Below the pieces are notes generated by a model. It was not told the origin of the DNA. It did no database searches and saw only the letters and a program-made list of their open reading frames with translations. DNA of 64,000 bases from Sanderia malayensis. Lineage: Eukaryota > Cnidaria > Scyphozoa > Semaeostomeae > Pelagiidae. This document shows, one piece after another, positions 44,294-54,849 of this stretch. Every line of letters starts with the position of its first letter. Positions within the stretch are counted from its first letter, which is position 1. The position numbers and the translations under genes are program-made. The DNA lies in the NCBI GenBank assembly GCA_013076295.1, contig RQOL01000466.1:6491080-6555079 (forward strand). Reading direction: 5' to 3'.

Positions 44294-44905
44294 AGTAGGA
44301 GAGGAAGTGGGTGTCCTGGCGCACGCATGCGCAGTAGAATGTGTTAAGATCACGCATGCGCGAGAGTCTTCGAGAATTGAAAAGAGCATGGACAGTAAAA
44401 AATAATCGAAAACGATAACGGGAAGGTTGTGGAAAGTTAGTTTGAAGTTGCAAAACATCGCCAAAGCTGATAAAAAACCCATAAAAAGCTTAATAACTAA
44501 AAAACGGTTTTGTTTATGAAAAAGATTTTTACACCAATAAAAAGAAAATCTCTTGATTATACTGAATGAATTATTTCATATTTTCCATGCACTTATAAGA
44601 TGATAAGAATTTGTTAAATAAATCGCAAGAAAACACAAAATTTTGGGGAACTGGCAAATTCACATTCTCGGCTCGAGATTGAATTCAAAGAACCAATCAG
44701 AAACTTTCGAATGCGATGTTCGAATGTACGCGTCAAATCTCTGTCATGAGAAATGAGAAAGCAGACACTTCTAGAATCTGGAATGACATTCAAACACACC
44801 GGACATTCAAAAAGTAGGTTGCGTTTTTTCTTTTTTATCCTTACATCTTTATTTGGAATTAATTCATAATATTAGTGATTATGATTCGTTTATTTTAGAG
44901 CTTAA
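44294..44905 (+). repeat. Terminal repeat at left edge of the 15.3-kb interval
   Basis: Starts AGTAGGAGAGGAAGTGGG. Compared with 37066 it lacks the 'attttattttattttag' segment after 'gcagtaga', as does its inverted partner at 59562, which pairs these two as one element. Confidence 0.75.
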
Positions 44906-44931
44906 GAAAAAGAAGAAAAAACGCAACTTAC

Positions 44932-44990
44932 TTTTTAAACGCATCTCGAGCCGAGAACGCGAATTTGCCAGTTCCTCAATATTTTTGTGT
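44932..44990 (-). repeat. Inverted scrap of the terminal repeat
   Basis: 'ctcgagccgagaacgcgaatttgcc' region, the reverse complement of part of 44640-44700, so about 230 bases further in the repeat folds back on itself. Confidence 0.6.
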
Positions 44991-45006
44991 AAGTCCCGGT
45001 GATCTG

Positions 45007-45085
45007 ATTGGTTGATAGCTCCTGGAAACTTCTGGAAGCTTCTGCTTCTGGAAACTACTGGAACATCTTTAGACTTATATAAAAG
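45007..45085 (+). promoter_or_regulatory. Second heat-shock-element promoter
   Basis: ATTGG (reverse CCAAT) at 45007-45011, GAAacTTCtgGAAgcTTC at 45025-45042, TTC/GAA units at 45046-45063, and TATATAAAAG at 45076-45085, 62 bases before ATG 45148. Same architecture as 43601-43968 but different spacer bases. Confidence 0.75.
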
Positions 45086-45147
45086 GATAGTCGAGTAGAT
45101 TTCATTTAACTATAAATCGTTGAAGAAGAAAGAAGTAATTAGTCAAG

Positions 45148-45196
45148 ATGTATCATTTTGAATCAAAAATCTTATTAGATGATATTGAAGAAACTG

Positions 45197-45198
<2 letters not shown>
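45148..45198 (+). CDS. 5' end of an unknown gene under heat-shock promoter, disrupted
   Basis: ATG 45148 opens 17 codons (MYHFESKILLDDIEETD), then runs into the (AAT)n tail of a LINE. The rest of the gene is not found nearby. Confidence 0.4.

Positions 45199-45264
<66 letters not shown>
45199..45264. repeat. (AAT)n microsatellite
   Basis: About 22 units, forming the 3' tail of the minus-strand LINE. Confidence 0.85.
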
Positions 45265-45265
<1 letters not shown>

Positions 45266-45440
45266 TACATGTTTATACAGGGTAAAAACCTTATCAATAC
45301 TATAAAGTATTGTTATCAACAAGGGCCCTGTTAAAATTAAAAGTAATATAAATTAATGATATAATCCTAATACAATATAAAACTTGTCGAGATAGTTATA
45401 AGAATATTTACAATAAATCGTTTCAACAATGGTATCTTAT

Positions 45441-45866
45441 TTACAGGGAATCATAATACTCCTTCAGTCTTGACCTGTATAGAACAATAGAGTTCAAGGA
45501 ACGAATCCCCAATGGAAGTTCGTTATAGCATCGAGGTCCTTGAAACCAAAATGATTTTCTTGCTGCTTCTGTTCTTAGTAGTGGCAAACGCAGAGATGCG
45601 TTATTTTTTCTTGTCTTATAGTTGTGGCTTATTTCCTCAGCGTATGTTGAAAACGCAGGAATACTTGTTCTTTGTAGACATTTGAAAATTTGACATGCTG
45701 CTTTGAATTTCTTCTGGTTGAGAATACTGCAGAATCTGTTCTCTCTACTTTGATTTGATTGATAGTGAATGATCTTTTGTGCCTTTTCTCGTAACTTTTC
45801 AAACTTTTGCGTCATTGTCTCCGATATACTTAGGACTGGTGTTGAACAGTATAGAATGGTTGGCAA
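45441..45866 (-). pseudogene. C-terminal part of LINE reverse-transcriptase ORF
   Basis: 141 residues containing HNYKTRKNNASLRLPLLRTE and KSFWFQGPRCYNELPLGIRS, the region typical of the end of invertebrate L2/CR1-like ORFs after the RT domain. The RT catalytic part is missing, consistent with 5' truncation. Confidence 0.75.
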
Positions 45867-46048
45867 TATTGATGAGGTGGAAGCTCTTTTTACATCATTT
45901 TGTAGTGAGGGTTTACCGTTTTCCCCAATGTATCATACAAATGTGTATTATGAAGCATTAGTTCAATAGACCATTTTCACATTCGTTTTTGAAAACGAGA
46001 TCCAAACATGAAAACGAAGCTAACACACACAGTAAGAAATGAAAAGTG

Positions 46049-46355
46049 CTATTCTTTTCACAGTGGTGCGTCGCACTACCCGCGATATAGTTTCTTCAAT
46101 TATTTCATTAAAAATTGATCAATTTAAAAAATTATTGGCCGAAGACGTGGAAGATTTTCACTAAGACATTATTGGCCAGTTAAAGATAATTTCGGAACCA
46201 TAGAACGGGAATAGGCTGCGCTCGAAGACTGACATTTTGCGGGCCTAGGCCATGCACTGTCGCGTTAGCTATCAAGCGAATGGAGGTATACTTGTTGCGA
46301 AATCGGGTAACTATTAAAGCACATATATACAAATAGAAATGTTTCAATTATAATA
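46049..46355. other. Insertion in left foldback arm, unidentified
   Basis: Present only in the left arm. No terminal repeat or reading frame recognised. Confidence 0.4.
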
Positions 46356-46465
46356 AAACAGCTTGAGTTTTGCATCCCTGCCATTTTTGCACCGTTATGC
46401 GAATGTAAGCTGCTGTAGAAGTAGGATGACCACTTTTCATAAAATTAACGCGTATCGGGATAGTA

Positions 46466-47047
46466 CCGTATTTCCTCTATTAAGCGCCCGGGCGCTTATT
46501 AAATATTTCGCAACGTTGGGTGGGCGCTTATTAGAAGGGGGCGCTTATTAGAGGGGGCGGTTATTTCATAGTCCTAAAATTTTAAAATCGAACATCTTCA
46601 AAAACAAAACAATAATCTTATATTAACAATAATAGTATATAACAATAATCAATAATAACAAAGTTCTAAATGTTATTTATTGACATACGTTAAAAAAATG
46701 CTATGTTAGCATTTTTTAGAAGAAATGAAGAAGCGACAGCACGGTAAAGCCGCAAACATGAACATTGAAATGACAAACATTAAAGATGGACACTTTCTTT
46801 AAGATATAATGACTAACTTTGGTCTTAAACTACTTGCTTATGTTGCCATTGATAAAAGAAGGAAATTGATGTCTATTCACATGTTTCTACGCTATTATTT
46901 GAACCAAACAGTGAAAATGTAACAATTCTATTAACCGCCCTGGGCGGTTAATAGAGGGGGGCGCTTATTTCTCACTTTTTGATTTTAGGGTGAGCGCTTA
47001 TTGGAGAGGGGCGGTTAATAGAGGGTGGGCGCTTAATAGAAGAAATA
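46466..47047. mobile_element. MITE with CCTCTATTAAGCGCCC ends and TA duplication
   Basis: Ends are ccgtatTTCCTCTATTAAGCG and the matching ...CGCTTAATAGAAGAAATA, with 'gggcgcttatta' copies just inside. TA occurs at 46464-46465 and 47048-47049. The right foldback arm shows the empty site 'catagtaagtc', proving insertion and a two-base TA duplication. Confidence 0.85.
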
Positions 47048-47139
47048 TAAGTCAAAAGGGTACACACCGCGTTTGATAAGATGAAATCTGTCCAAACTTT
47101 TAATAAAGGATATGCAGTGGCTATAGATGAAATATTCAC

Positions 47140-47767
47140 TTAATTATTCACTCCTACCGCAGAGAATCGCAAGAACAAACCATTGCGATATGCTTTGAGT
47201 CATCATAATCATCATCATAATAGTCATCATAATCATAATTTACAACATAGCCATCTTCATCATCATTATAATTTACAACATAATTGTTAGGTAATAATAC
47301 GTAAATATATCAATGATGTTATACATAAATTAAAACAGTTAATTACGATATTGTGGGCGGTGTAGGAAACGCATTTGCAAGGAACGAAGTGCGAGCGGAG
47401 GGGCAGGGACGCTGTCCCTGAGGGACGCTGTCCCTGACTCGGAATTTAGGGACGCTGTCCCTGACTTGGAATTTAGGGACGCTGTCCCTGACTCGGAATT
47501 TAGGGACGCTGTCCCTGACTCGGAATTTACGGACGCTGTCCGTTTTGTTTTGACATATTTTGCGATGGGGTACGCGAGGCCCCTGGCTTTTTATAAGGTA
47601 CGCGAGGCCTTGCCATTAATTTGTACGGGGTACGCGAGGCCCCGATTCGAAACCATAACGAGGTACGCGAGGCCTCGTTGAGCCTAATACTTTACTGATT
47701 TGTATCAGTATAGGTTATTGATGTGCTATTCCGAGTTTTTGTGATATGAAGTGTTTGCACTTTTGCC
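47140..47767 (-). repeat. Ngaro B2 repeat
   Basis: Matches 48296-48923. Contains about five 27-base units with the palindrome AGGGACGCTGTCCCT and four 'ggtacgcgaggcc' units, both able to fold. Confidence 0.9.
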
Positions 47768-47887
47768 AGTTCCTGCAAAGTTTGGCGTCTCAGATGCATT
47801 GCGACTTTCAATTAATCAGGTGGTTCGTGAAAGGTAGCTCGTAGAACCTTGGATATGCCTCTATCGGTGGATAGGGAGGTGGGCGGG

Positions 47888-48295
47888 TAAATTTTTGTTT
47901 CCTTGATTTGCTTGGCAACTATGTATATGTTGCTTTGTTTGTAAATTGTTGCCCTTTGAGGGCTTTGCATTGTCTTATAAAGGGAGTATTTTGCGTGGTG
48001 ATTCGCTTAATTTGATTGGCTTGTCGCTGGTTAGCCTGCTGTGTTGGGAGCTCTGATTGGTTTATTGTGCTTGTCACTTTCATCAAGCTGAGATTAGATA
48101 CAGGCAGCATCGCTATGCGTGATATTTTACGATTGGTGCCAGATTAAAATACCTTGCCTGTGTCAAGTAATCAACGCACCCTTGGTGTGGCCCTGTTAAT
48201 TTTGGTTGTTGATTAGCATTAAAAAACAGTCACGCAATATGAAAAATCCGTGCCTAATTAACTAAAGTTAATAAATTTCATGTATTAACTAACAT
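47888..48295 (-). repeat. Ngaro A2 repeat
   Basis: Matches A1 at 51160-51567, and abuts B1 at 48295/48296. Confidence 0.9.
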
Positions 48296-48923
48296 TTAAT
48301 TATTCACTCCTACCGCAGAGAATCGCAAGAACAAACCATTGCGATATGCTTTGAGTCATCATAATCATCATCATAATAGTCATCATAATCATAATTTACA
48401 ACATAGCCATCTTCATCATCATTATAATTTACAACATAATTGTTAGGTAATAATACGTAAATATATCAATGATGTTATACATAAATTAAAACAGTTAATT
48501 ACGATATTGTGGGCGGTGTAGGAAACGCATTTGCAAGGAACGAAGTGCGAGCGGAGGGGCAGGGACGCTGTCCCTGAGGGACGCTGTCCCTGACTCGGAA
48601 TTTAGGGACGCTGTCCCTGACTTGGAATTTAGGGACGCTGTCCCTGACTCGGAATTTAGGGACGCTGTCCCTGACTCGGAATTTACGGACGCTGTCCGTT
48701 TTGTTTTGACATATTTTGCGATGGGGTACGCGAGGCCCCTGGCTTTTTATAAGGTACGCGAGGCCTTGCCATTAATTTGTACGGGGTACGCGAGGCCCCG
48801 ATTCGAAACCATAACGAGGTACGCGAGGCCTCGTTGAGCCTAATACTTTACTGATTTGTATCAGTATAGGTTATTGATGTGCTATTCCGAGTTTTTGTGA
48901 TATGAAGTGTTTGCACTTTTGCC
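48296..48923 (-). repeat. Ngaro B1 repeat
   Basis: Matches B2; begins where the recombinase remnant ends. Confidence 0.9.
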
Positions 48924-49520
48924 CACAAATTGCGTCCAGCGATTGCCCATAAAAACGAGTATAGGGAAATGCGTGAAATTAGATGTGCAATTGTATCCAA
49001 TTGTGCGGAGCAAATTATGGCCCATATCATTTGGTTATCGAGATCACGTGCAGTGTCCAGCTGAAGCAGCCCGGAAATGTGAAAGTGATCAAAGAATATA
49101 TATTGTCGACAGAAATCTTGCAAGTTGCAAGTAAAAACGTGTTGTAAATGAAAGTCTCTCACTGCGGCCAGAAACATTGTTATTGTGTCATGTGAGACAG
49201 TCGGGGCCATGTGAGTAGCAAAATAACATAGAGTAATTCCGTCGGCGGACAAAATACCCTAAAATCCATGAGCTTTGAACGCTTAGCAAAAGTAAGGAAC
49301 TGCTTGACCCCCGTGCGGTGTGAGTCTTGTGTATTTTGGGCGAGTGAAAAACTTGAAAATGGTGTAACAAAGGCGTCAAAGGTGCGAAATTTCCTCCGGG
49401 AGTTGTTGAGGCAGGGGGTCGGCCCATGGCGCCAATGGTCGGAAACAATCGACCTGGAAACGTGAGAGAGAATCAGCTATTTCGTTGTTTGCTCCCGGGA
49501 TGTGTTTAGCAAAAAATAGA
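48924..49520 (-). pseudogene. Ngaro RNase H end and tyrosine-recombinase N-terminus, decayed
   Basis: Minus-strand reading from 49520 gives HIPGANNEIADSLSRFQ and PLAPWADPLPQQLP, the usual end of the RT-RNase H region. After stops come YFATHMAPTVSHDTI and FLAAVRDFHLQH, typical of the N-terminal recombinase domain. The catalytic R-H-R-Y half is missing and several stops are present. Confidence 0.7.
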
Positions 49521-50390
49521 AATTATATTGCATAGTGAGAAGCGTTAGGTGATGGACCAGAGCCATCACTTTGGGGAAGGGGGACGTTTTGAGGTAATGA
49601 TATAAACAACAGACTCGTTATTGCATTAAAATAAATCCTTGTCGTAAACCAGCGTGGTGCACAAATAAGGCAGGCCATAACAATAGCATACAACTCTAGC
49701 CACGCGATGGAAATGCCTGTTTCTTGAAGGCTGACCTTACAACTTTGGTCAAACGGGGGATCAGGATCTTTTGGTTCGATAATCAAGAAATCGTCGAGAA
49801 AGTGTGCTACGTATGAAATTGCACACTTATGTTCCAGTATCCAGTGAACCGCGGTAGCATATTGATTGAAGAGAAAAGGAGCGCTGCGTAGGCCAAAAGG
49901 CAAGAATTTTTCAAAATAGAAACCCCCGTTCCAGTGCATACCCAATAATTCCCAGTCGTTTGGATGGACTGGAATTAGACGAAAGGCAGATTCGATGTCT
50001 GTTTTAGCCATAAATGAACCGGGCCCGAGACGTTGAAGCTCTGCAATTGCTTCATCGATTGTTACATATTTTAAAGAATACGAGTCCTTGTCAATGAAAG
50101 AATTGATCGAATCCCCGGATTTCGGATAAGACAAATGAAATATTGTGCGGAATTTTTCGGAGCGTTTTTTCGGAACTACCCCCAGGGGGGAAACTTGCAG
50201 GTTTGGAAAGGGCGGCGCTGAGAAAGGGCCCGCTGTGCGTCCTAGGGCAACCTCTTTGTTAAGATTTTCGGTAATTTTGTCCGGGTGAAGTAAAGCAGTG
50301 GGGAGATTCGGAGAACGTCTGGGTGTTCTAGGGCCGTTGTAGCCAATTGAGACACCCTCCCGGAGGCCGGTACACAGGTCAGAGACAAAA
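49521..50390 (-). pseudogene. Ngaro reverse transcriptase with partial RNase H
   Basis: From about 50390 the frame includes REGVSIGYNGPR, then FRTIFHLSYPKSG, KTDIESAFRLIPVHP (RT motif A), PFGLRSAPFLFNQYA and the active site YVAHFLDDFLII. It ends in an RNase H start (SIAWLELYAIVMAC). These match DIRS/Ngaro-type RT. An internal deletion removes most of RNase H. Confidence 0.85.
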
Positions 50391-51190
50391 AAAACGATCA
50401 GGATAGGTGTCCAAAGCGAGTTCTAAATTAACAACATTAATACTACTCAACGGCTTTAAAATACTAGATAAGGAATTATGAACGTTGTCCAGAACCGGGG
50501 TTGATGGCGAGGGTGCATCTGTTTCCAGCATACTTTCCCCCACAGCCCGGTCTGTTGCATACATGTTTAAATCGGCAGGTAGCCTCGTTACAAAATCGTT
50601 CGATATTAAAATACGATCCTCTTGATCTTGTGGGCCGGCTGTAAACGTCATCAACCAGAGTTGTTGGTCGATCCTTCCCCAGTCCATCGTTCTTAACAAT
50701 CTTCAATTCGTTATCATATCATCCCCCATTCAAATGGAAAACTTTTGTGATGCCGGGGGAGATAATTTCTGGAGGTTCTCAGTGACTAATTTTCATAATT
50801 CAAAAAACTCACCGCTCTGGATTTGTCTGACGAGGCTGCTGGAAATCTCCGGCAAGAAGGCATTGATTGTCTGCGTGGCAGGCATCGGTGGGGCTGGACA
50901 GCTTGTAGGATCCGACATTGCTAGTGAAACTGGCTGCGGCGTACTGGCTGGTCTATCCGTCTGTATAGTGGCTTGTTGGCGGTCATCAGTTCGCAGACGA
51001 TGGTAGCCAGAGAGCCGTCTATTGCAGTGTTGGCTTCGGTTGCAACACTGGGACATGAACTGGCAGTATTCACCGCCGTAGATGGTCGCGTACTTCTTCC
51101 TATGCTTTGTTTAGTTGACTTGCTTTGAGGCTTCTCATCTAGCTTTCGTGCAGATTTTTTAAATTTTTGTTTCCTTGATTTGCTTGGCAA
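50391..51190 (-). pseudogene. Ngaro gag-like region, frameshifted
   Basis: 51190-50921 starts MPSKSRKQKFKKSARKLDEK. A Ser/Pro-rich segment and SSSLVRQIQSGEFFEL follow, then 50699-50379 with INVVNLELALDTYPDRFF, a pattern that usually precedes the RT in these elements. At least two frameshifts separate the parts. Confidence 0.6.
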
Positions 51191-51567
51191 CTATGTATAT
51201 GTTGCTTTGTTTGTAAATTGTTGCCCTTTGAGGGCTTTGCATTGTCTTATAAAGGGAGTATTTTGCGTGGTGATTCGCTTAATTTGATTGGCTTGTCGCT
51301 GGTTAGCCTGCTGTGTTGGGAGCTCTGATTGGTTTATTGTGCTTGTCACTTTCATCAAGCTGAGATTAGATACAGGCAGCATCGCTATGCGTGATATTTT
51401 ACGATTGGTGCCAGATTAAAATACCTTGCCTGTGTCAAGTAATCAACGCACCCTTGGTGTGGCCCTGTTAATTTTGGTTGTTGATTAGCATTAAAAAACA
51501 GTCACGCAATATGAAAAATCCGTGCCTAATTAACTAAAGTTAATAAATTTCATGTATTAACTAACAT
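51160..51567 (-). repeat. Ngaro A1 repeat
   Basis: 5' end of the element on the minus strand; starts ATGTTAGTTAATACATG. Confidence 0.9.
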
Positions 51568-51599
51568 ATATTTTGATAATTGAATACAGGCTGCATTAT

Positions 51600-52404
51600 G
51601 TAATGGAATTTTTTAATAATCTGTCCAATAGTTGCTGTATTGCAATCATTCTGATGGTGTTCTCTTTGCATGAAAATTGTTCAGTGATAAATAATCAGAC
51701 TTGTATGCTTCTTTGCACCAGTTTTCATGAACAAAGTCATTCAAGAAGATAATAAGTGGGAAATGATAATGAAATTGTCCGTCAAAGAAATTGACCTTGC
51801 TAACTGTTGTTATTTGCAAAGACCATGACAAAATTGTTTCATGATTTTATCATCAAAATAATTAAGAACTTTCATATTCAAAATCCTGTGGGGCAAGGAG
51901 AGGAGGAAACCACCAACATGATCAATGTCTGGAAACTTGTGCTCAATAGCCTTGCAAAATGATTATCAGGATGGGGGCTTATTTGAGGGGAGGGCTTATT
52001 CGAAGGTGGGGGCTTATTCGAGGATTTACGGTAATAGAGTTGACCTTGCCCAAATGCCAACTTGGTCCACCATATAATGGACAAGTTGGTATTGGGGCAT
52101 GAATAAACCTCTGAGGGAACCCTACCCTGAATAACCCAATTTCGAGTGAAAGATCATAGCATAGAGCAAAAACAAGAGAATTGCTTTGAGAATACTTTGC
52201 CACTGCTGTTAATTCTTGACACCTATTTACTAGAGTTTGCTATTCTCAAATTAATAGAACCCATTAATTTTTTCTGATCAAATCCTTGGCTTTTTCAGCA
52301 TATTAAAGGTGGTTTCCTTTCTTATCAAAACAAATTTTATTTGCCATATTCCAAAATTTAAATGCTAGCATTTAAATTCTCTTGCAAAACATAACTGCAA
52401 AACA
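51600..52404. other. Centre of foldback element with MITE end
   Basis: No gene. 51967-52032 holds 'gggggcttatt' copies ending 'gaggatttacggta', one end of another GC-rich MITE. Confidence 0.4.
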
Positions 52405-52714
52405 TTACATAAAGTAGCCTGTATTCAAACATTAAGATGTGTGAATATTTCATCTATAGCCACTGCATATCCTTTATTAAAAGTTTGGACAGATTTCAGC
52501 TTATCAAACGCGGTTTGTACCCTTTTGACTTACTATGCCGATACGCGTTAATTTTATGAAAAGAGTATGTATGGTCATCCTACTTCTACAGCAGCCTACA
52601 TTCGCATAACGGTGCAAAAATGGCAGGGATGCAAAACTTAAGCTGTTTTACCCATTTCTTACTGTATTAGCTTCGTTTCGATGTTGGGTCTCGTTTTCAA
52701 AAACGAATGTAAAA

Positions 52715-52775
52715 AGGTGAGCACGAAATCCCACCCATTGCAGTGAGGTGATGCGAGCCTCCTGCGCAGCACTCT
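52715..52775. repeat. Inverted repeat pair with 54228-54287
   Basis: 'ggtgagcacgaaatcccaccc' at 52717 onward is the reverse complement of 54265-54285, and the match continues to 'gcgcagg'. Just beyond, 'gtgaaaatggtctatt' (54289) is the inverse of 45962-45977. The larger foldback element may therefore extend to 54304 with further nested insertions. Confidence 0.5.
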
Positions 52776-53227
52776 CGTATTCTTGCCATCGGTTATCGGA
52801 TTGTAAGATTGACGATCATGAAAACTTATCGGAATTCGAAAGAGTTTCGTCTCACATCTCATGTTTCCTTTCCGTAATCTGTTGTAATGGCTGAATTTTG
52901 AACTTTGAAAGTAAAATCAAAATTCCAAGAATTTACTTTAGTTTTAAGTCAAACTATTCGTAATTTCATTGAGGACTACATGCATTGCATGCTGGAGACA
53001 GTATTTATTTTTTCAGTGTATAACAGTACTTCAGGTCAATGTTTGCCAGTCGCAGAAACGTAGGCCCAAAAATATTACTCTGAAATATTAGAATGAATCG
53101 TCGGATCGACTTCCTTTTTATAAGGAAGTACTTAATTTTATAAGAAAATAGTATCGAATCGTCAAAGTTATTCAAGAGTTGAAAAAATTCAGTACTGGAT
53201 TTCTGAAACCATGAAAGCTGAAAACTA

Positions 53228-53786
53228 CACTGGGGTTCCAATCAGGGGCGTCGTGGGACCTGAATTTTAGGGTGGGCCAAGCGCAAAAATTTCCGAAAAG
53301 TGGGTCAAACGCTGAAAAATTTCCGAAAAAGTAGAAAAATCCCCAAGATTTCCGAAAAATCCCACGATTTTGCTTTCACAGGTTGGGCCATGGCCCCCCC
53401 TGCCCCCCGGCCACGACGCCCCTGGTTCCAATAGTATTGCAACGCCTGATAAAAAATGGCGTCTAGAAGTGGCCAGGCCTGAGCAAGGAAATTTACATAA
53501 AAATATATAAATACCAAACGGGTTTTGATAGCGAATTTCTTTAGCAGAAGTATACTCGAAATTTCACAAATTTTCAAATGAAAACATAATTTAAACTATA
53601 TCATATTGTTTTGCAATAATATTAAAAGAAAACTGCGAAGAGGTCCCTTAAAAAATGATTACGAAAATTTTTCGAAGTGGAGAAATTAAAACGCCAATAA
53701 TTATAATTTCTTTCACTCAAAGCCACGCAAGTTCTCTCTCGACGCCATTTTTTATCAGGTGCTGCAATACTTTTGGAACCCCAGTG
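53228..53786. mobile_element. Tc1/mariner-type MITE
   Basis: TA-flanked (53226-53227, 53787-53788). CACTGGGGTTCC and the inverted CCAGTG end continue through 'gcctgataaaaaatggcgtc' on the left and its complement on the right, arms of about 50 bases. The left arm is split by the hAT-type MITE. Confidence 0.8.
53243..53424. mobile_element. hAT-type MITE nested in the Tc1 MITE
   Basis: 182 bases, termini CAGGGGCGTCGTGG and CCACGACGCCCCTG, with an exact 8-base duplication GTTCCAAT at 53235-53242 and 53425-53432. Confidence 0.9.
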
Positions 53787-53788
53787 TA

Positions 53789-54849
53789 TGAAACTTAAAA
53801 TTGGAAGAAGAATTTGCCGTAATAGAAAATTGATTAATCAATAATAATCAGAATATCTACCCAGATTGGTGTAATTCTAATAAATAAATTCTAAATAATG
53901 TATTTGTATTGATCTAGTGTAACTTAATGAATAATATTCATATGCAATAGGTCCCTAAAAAATTCACCAGTTAGGTCGAAACTTTGGCTGCCGTTTTCAA
54001 AACACTGAATTTTGTCCTAATTTTTTACTGCATCAATGATTAAACTAGAAAATTGATTAAACTTCCCTGAAGTGAAAAACTGTTCTCACGGGCTTTCATG
54101 TTTTGCCAGTGACTCGATAAATATCATGACAGGACAGGACATTTCTTTTCTACGAAAAGCAACCGAGCGAGTGGTTCCGACGATCTCTACATCATTCGTT
54201 CGTTTGTTCGTTACTCGGTGCATGTTGAATGCGCAGGAGGCTCGCAACACCTCACTGCAATGGGTGGGATTTCGTGCTCACCATGTGAAAATGGTCTATT
54301 CATCAGAGGCGATCAACGTACATATACAGCAAAGCCTCTAAAGAATGGTGCGTGGGATATGTTTCGCAAAGAACAAGATAGACAGGGAATTTTCTCCAAC
54401 AAACTGGCAGAGAGGGTAACCAGGGATTTTTCACTTGTTTCGACTTCCTAATTTTAGTACCTTCAAATTTTCAAGGGTGTCCAAAAAATTTCTCCCCACA
54501 TGTCACGTGATCGATGACGTAAAGGGTAACGGTCAGAAAAAAATGAAAGTCCTCAAATTTAAGAAAAAATGACATCAATCGAAAGAGCATGAAAAACTGA
54601 ACAAAATATATCATGAGACCTATATCCTAAAATCAAAATGTTAAAAGATATAACGTGTGAAACTTTCGATGACGTCATCAATAGTGAAAATCAAAAAGTA
54701 AGAAAATTATTAAATCAATAACGTAAGTTCTTTGAAATACGCCTTGGAGCAACTATTGCCCTGATATGATGTATACCTAAATCTCAAAGCATGCATTGCT
54801 CTCAAAATTACAAAGGTATTCCATATGTTGGTTAAAAGCAATGCACGCT
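53789..54849. other. No supported gene
   Basis: AT-rich. Short open frames here show no recognisable motif. Contains the inverted repeat at 54228-54287. Confidence 0.4.

Larger units (their letters stand above)
45199..45964 (-). mobile_element. 5'-truncated LINE (non-LTR retrotransposon)
   Basis: Reading minus: the C-terminal reverse-transcriptase ORF, a 3' UTR ending 'accctgtataaacatgtat', then an (ATT)n tail. L2/CR1-type elements have such microsatellite tails. It interrupts the gene starting at 45148. Confidence 0.7.
47140..51567 (-). mobile_element. Ngaro-type (DIRS order) tyrosine-recombinase retroelement, defective
   Basis: On the minus strand the order is A1 (51567-51160), coding region, B1 (48923-48296), A2 (48295-47888), a 120-base link, B2 (47767-47140). 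A1=A2 (about 408 bases) and B1=B2 (628 bases). These split direct repeats are the hallmark of Ngaro elements, which integrate with a tyrosine recombinase. The coding region has gag-like, RT, RNase H remnant and recombinase N-terminal parts, with frameshifts and deletions. Confidence 0.9.
45965..52735. mobile_element. Foldback DNA transposon with long inverted arms, heavily nested
   Basis: The left arm (45966-46048, 46356-46465, 47050-47139, 51568-51600) is the reverse complement of 52735-52405. It includes 'cattcgtttttgaaaacgaga', 'tttgcatccctgccatttttgc' and 'aaaggatatgcagtggctatag'. The left arm holds three insertions absent from the right arm: about 307 bases at 46049-46355, a MITE and a Ngaro element. 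No transposase is visible; the central 51600-52400 is AT-rich with no gene. A non-autonomous element. Confidence 0.7.

Noticed and set aside
47200..47290. 'catcataat' repeats as a CRISPR-like array
   Set aside because: Irregular simple-sequence repeats in a eukaryotic retroelement; no spacer structure.
54072..54451. Open frames at 54072-54451 as a gene
   Set aside because: They fall in the inverted repeat paired with 52715-52775 and show no motif or promoter.
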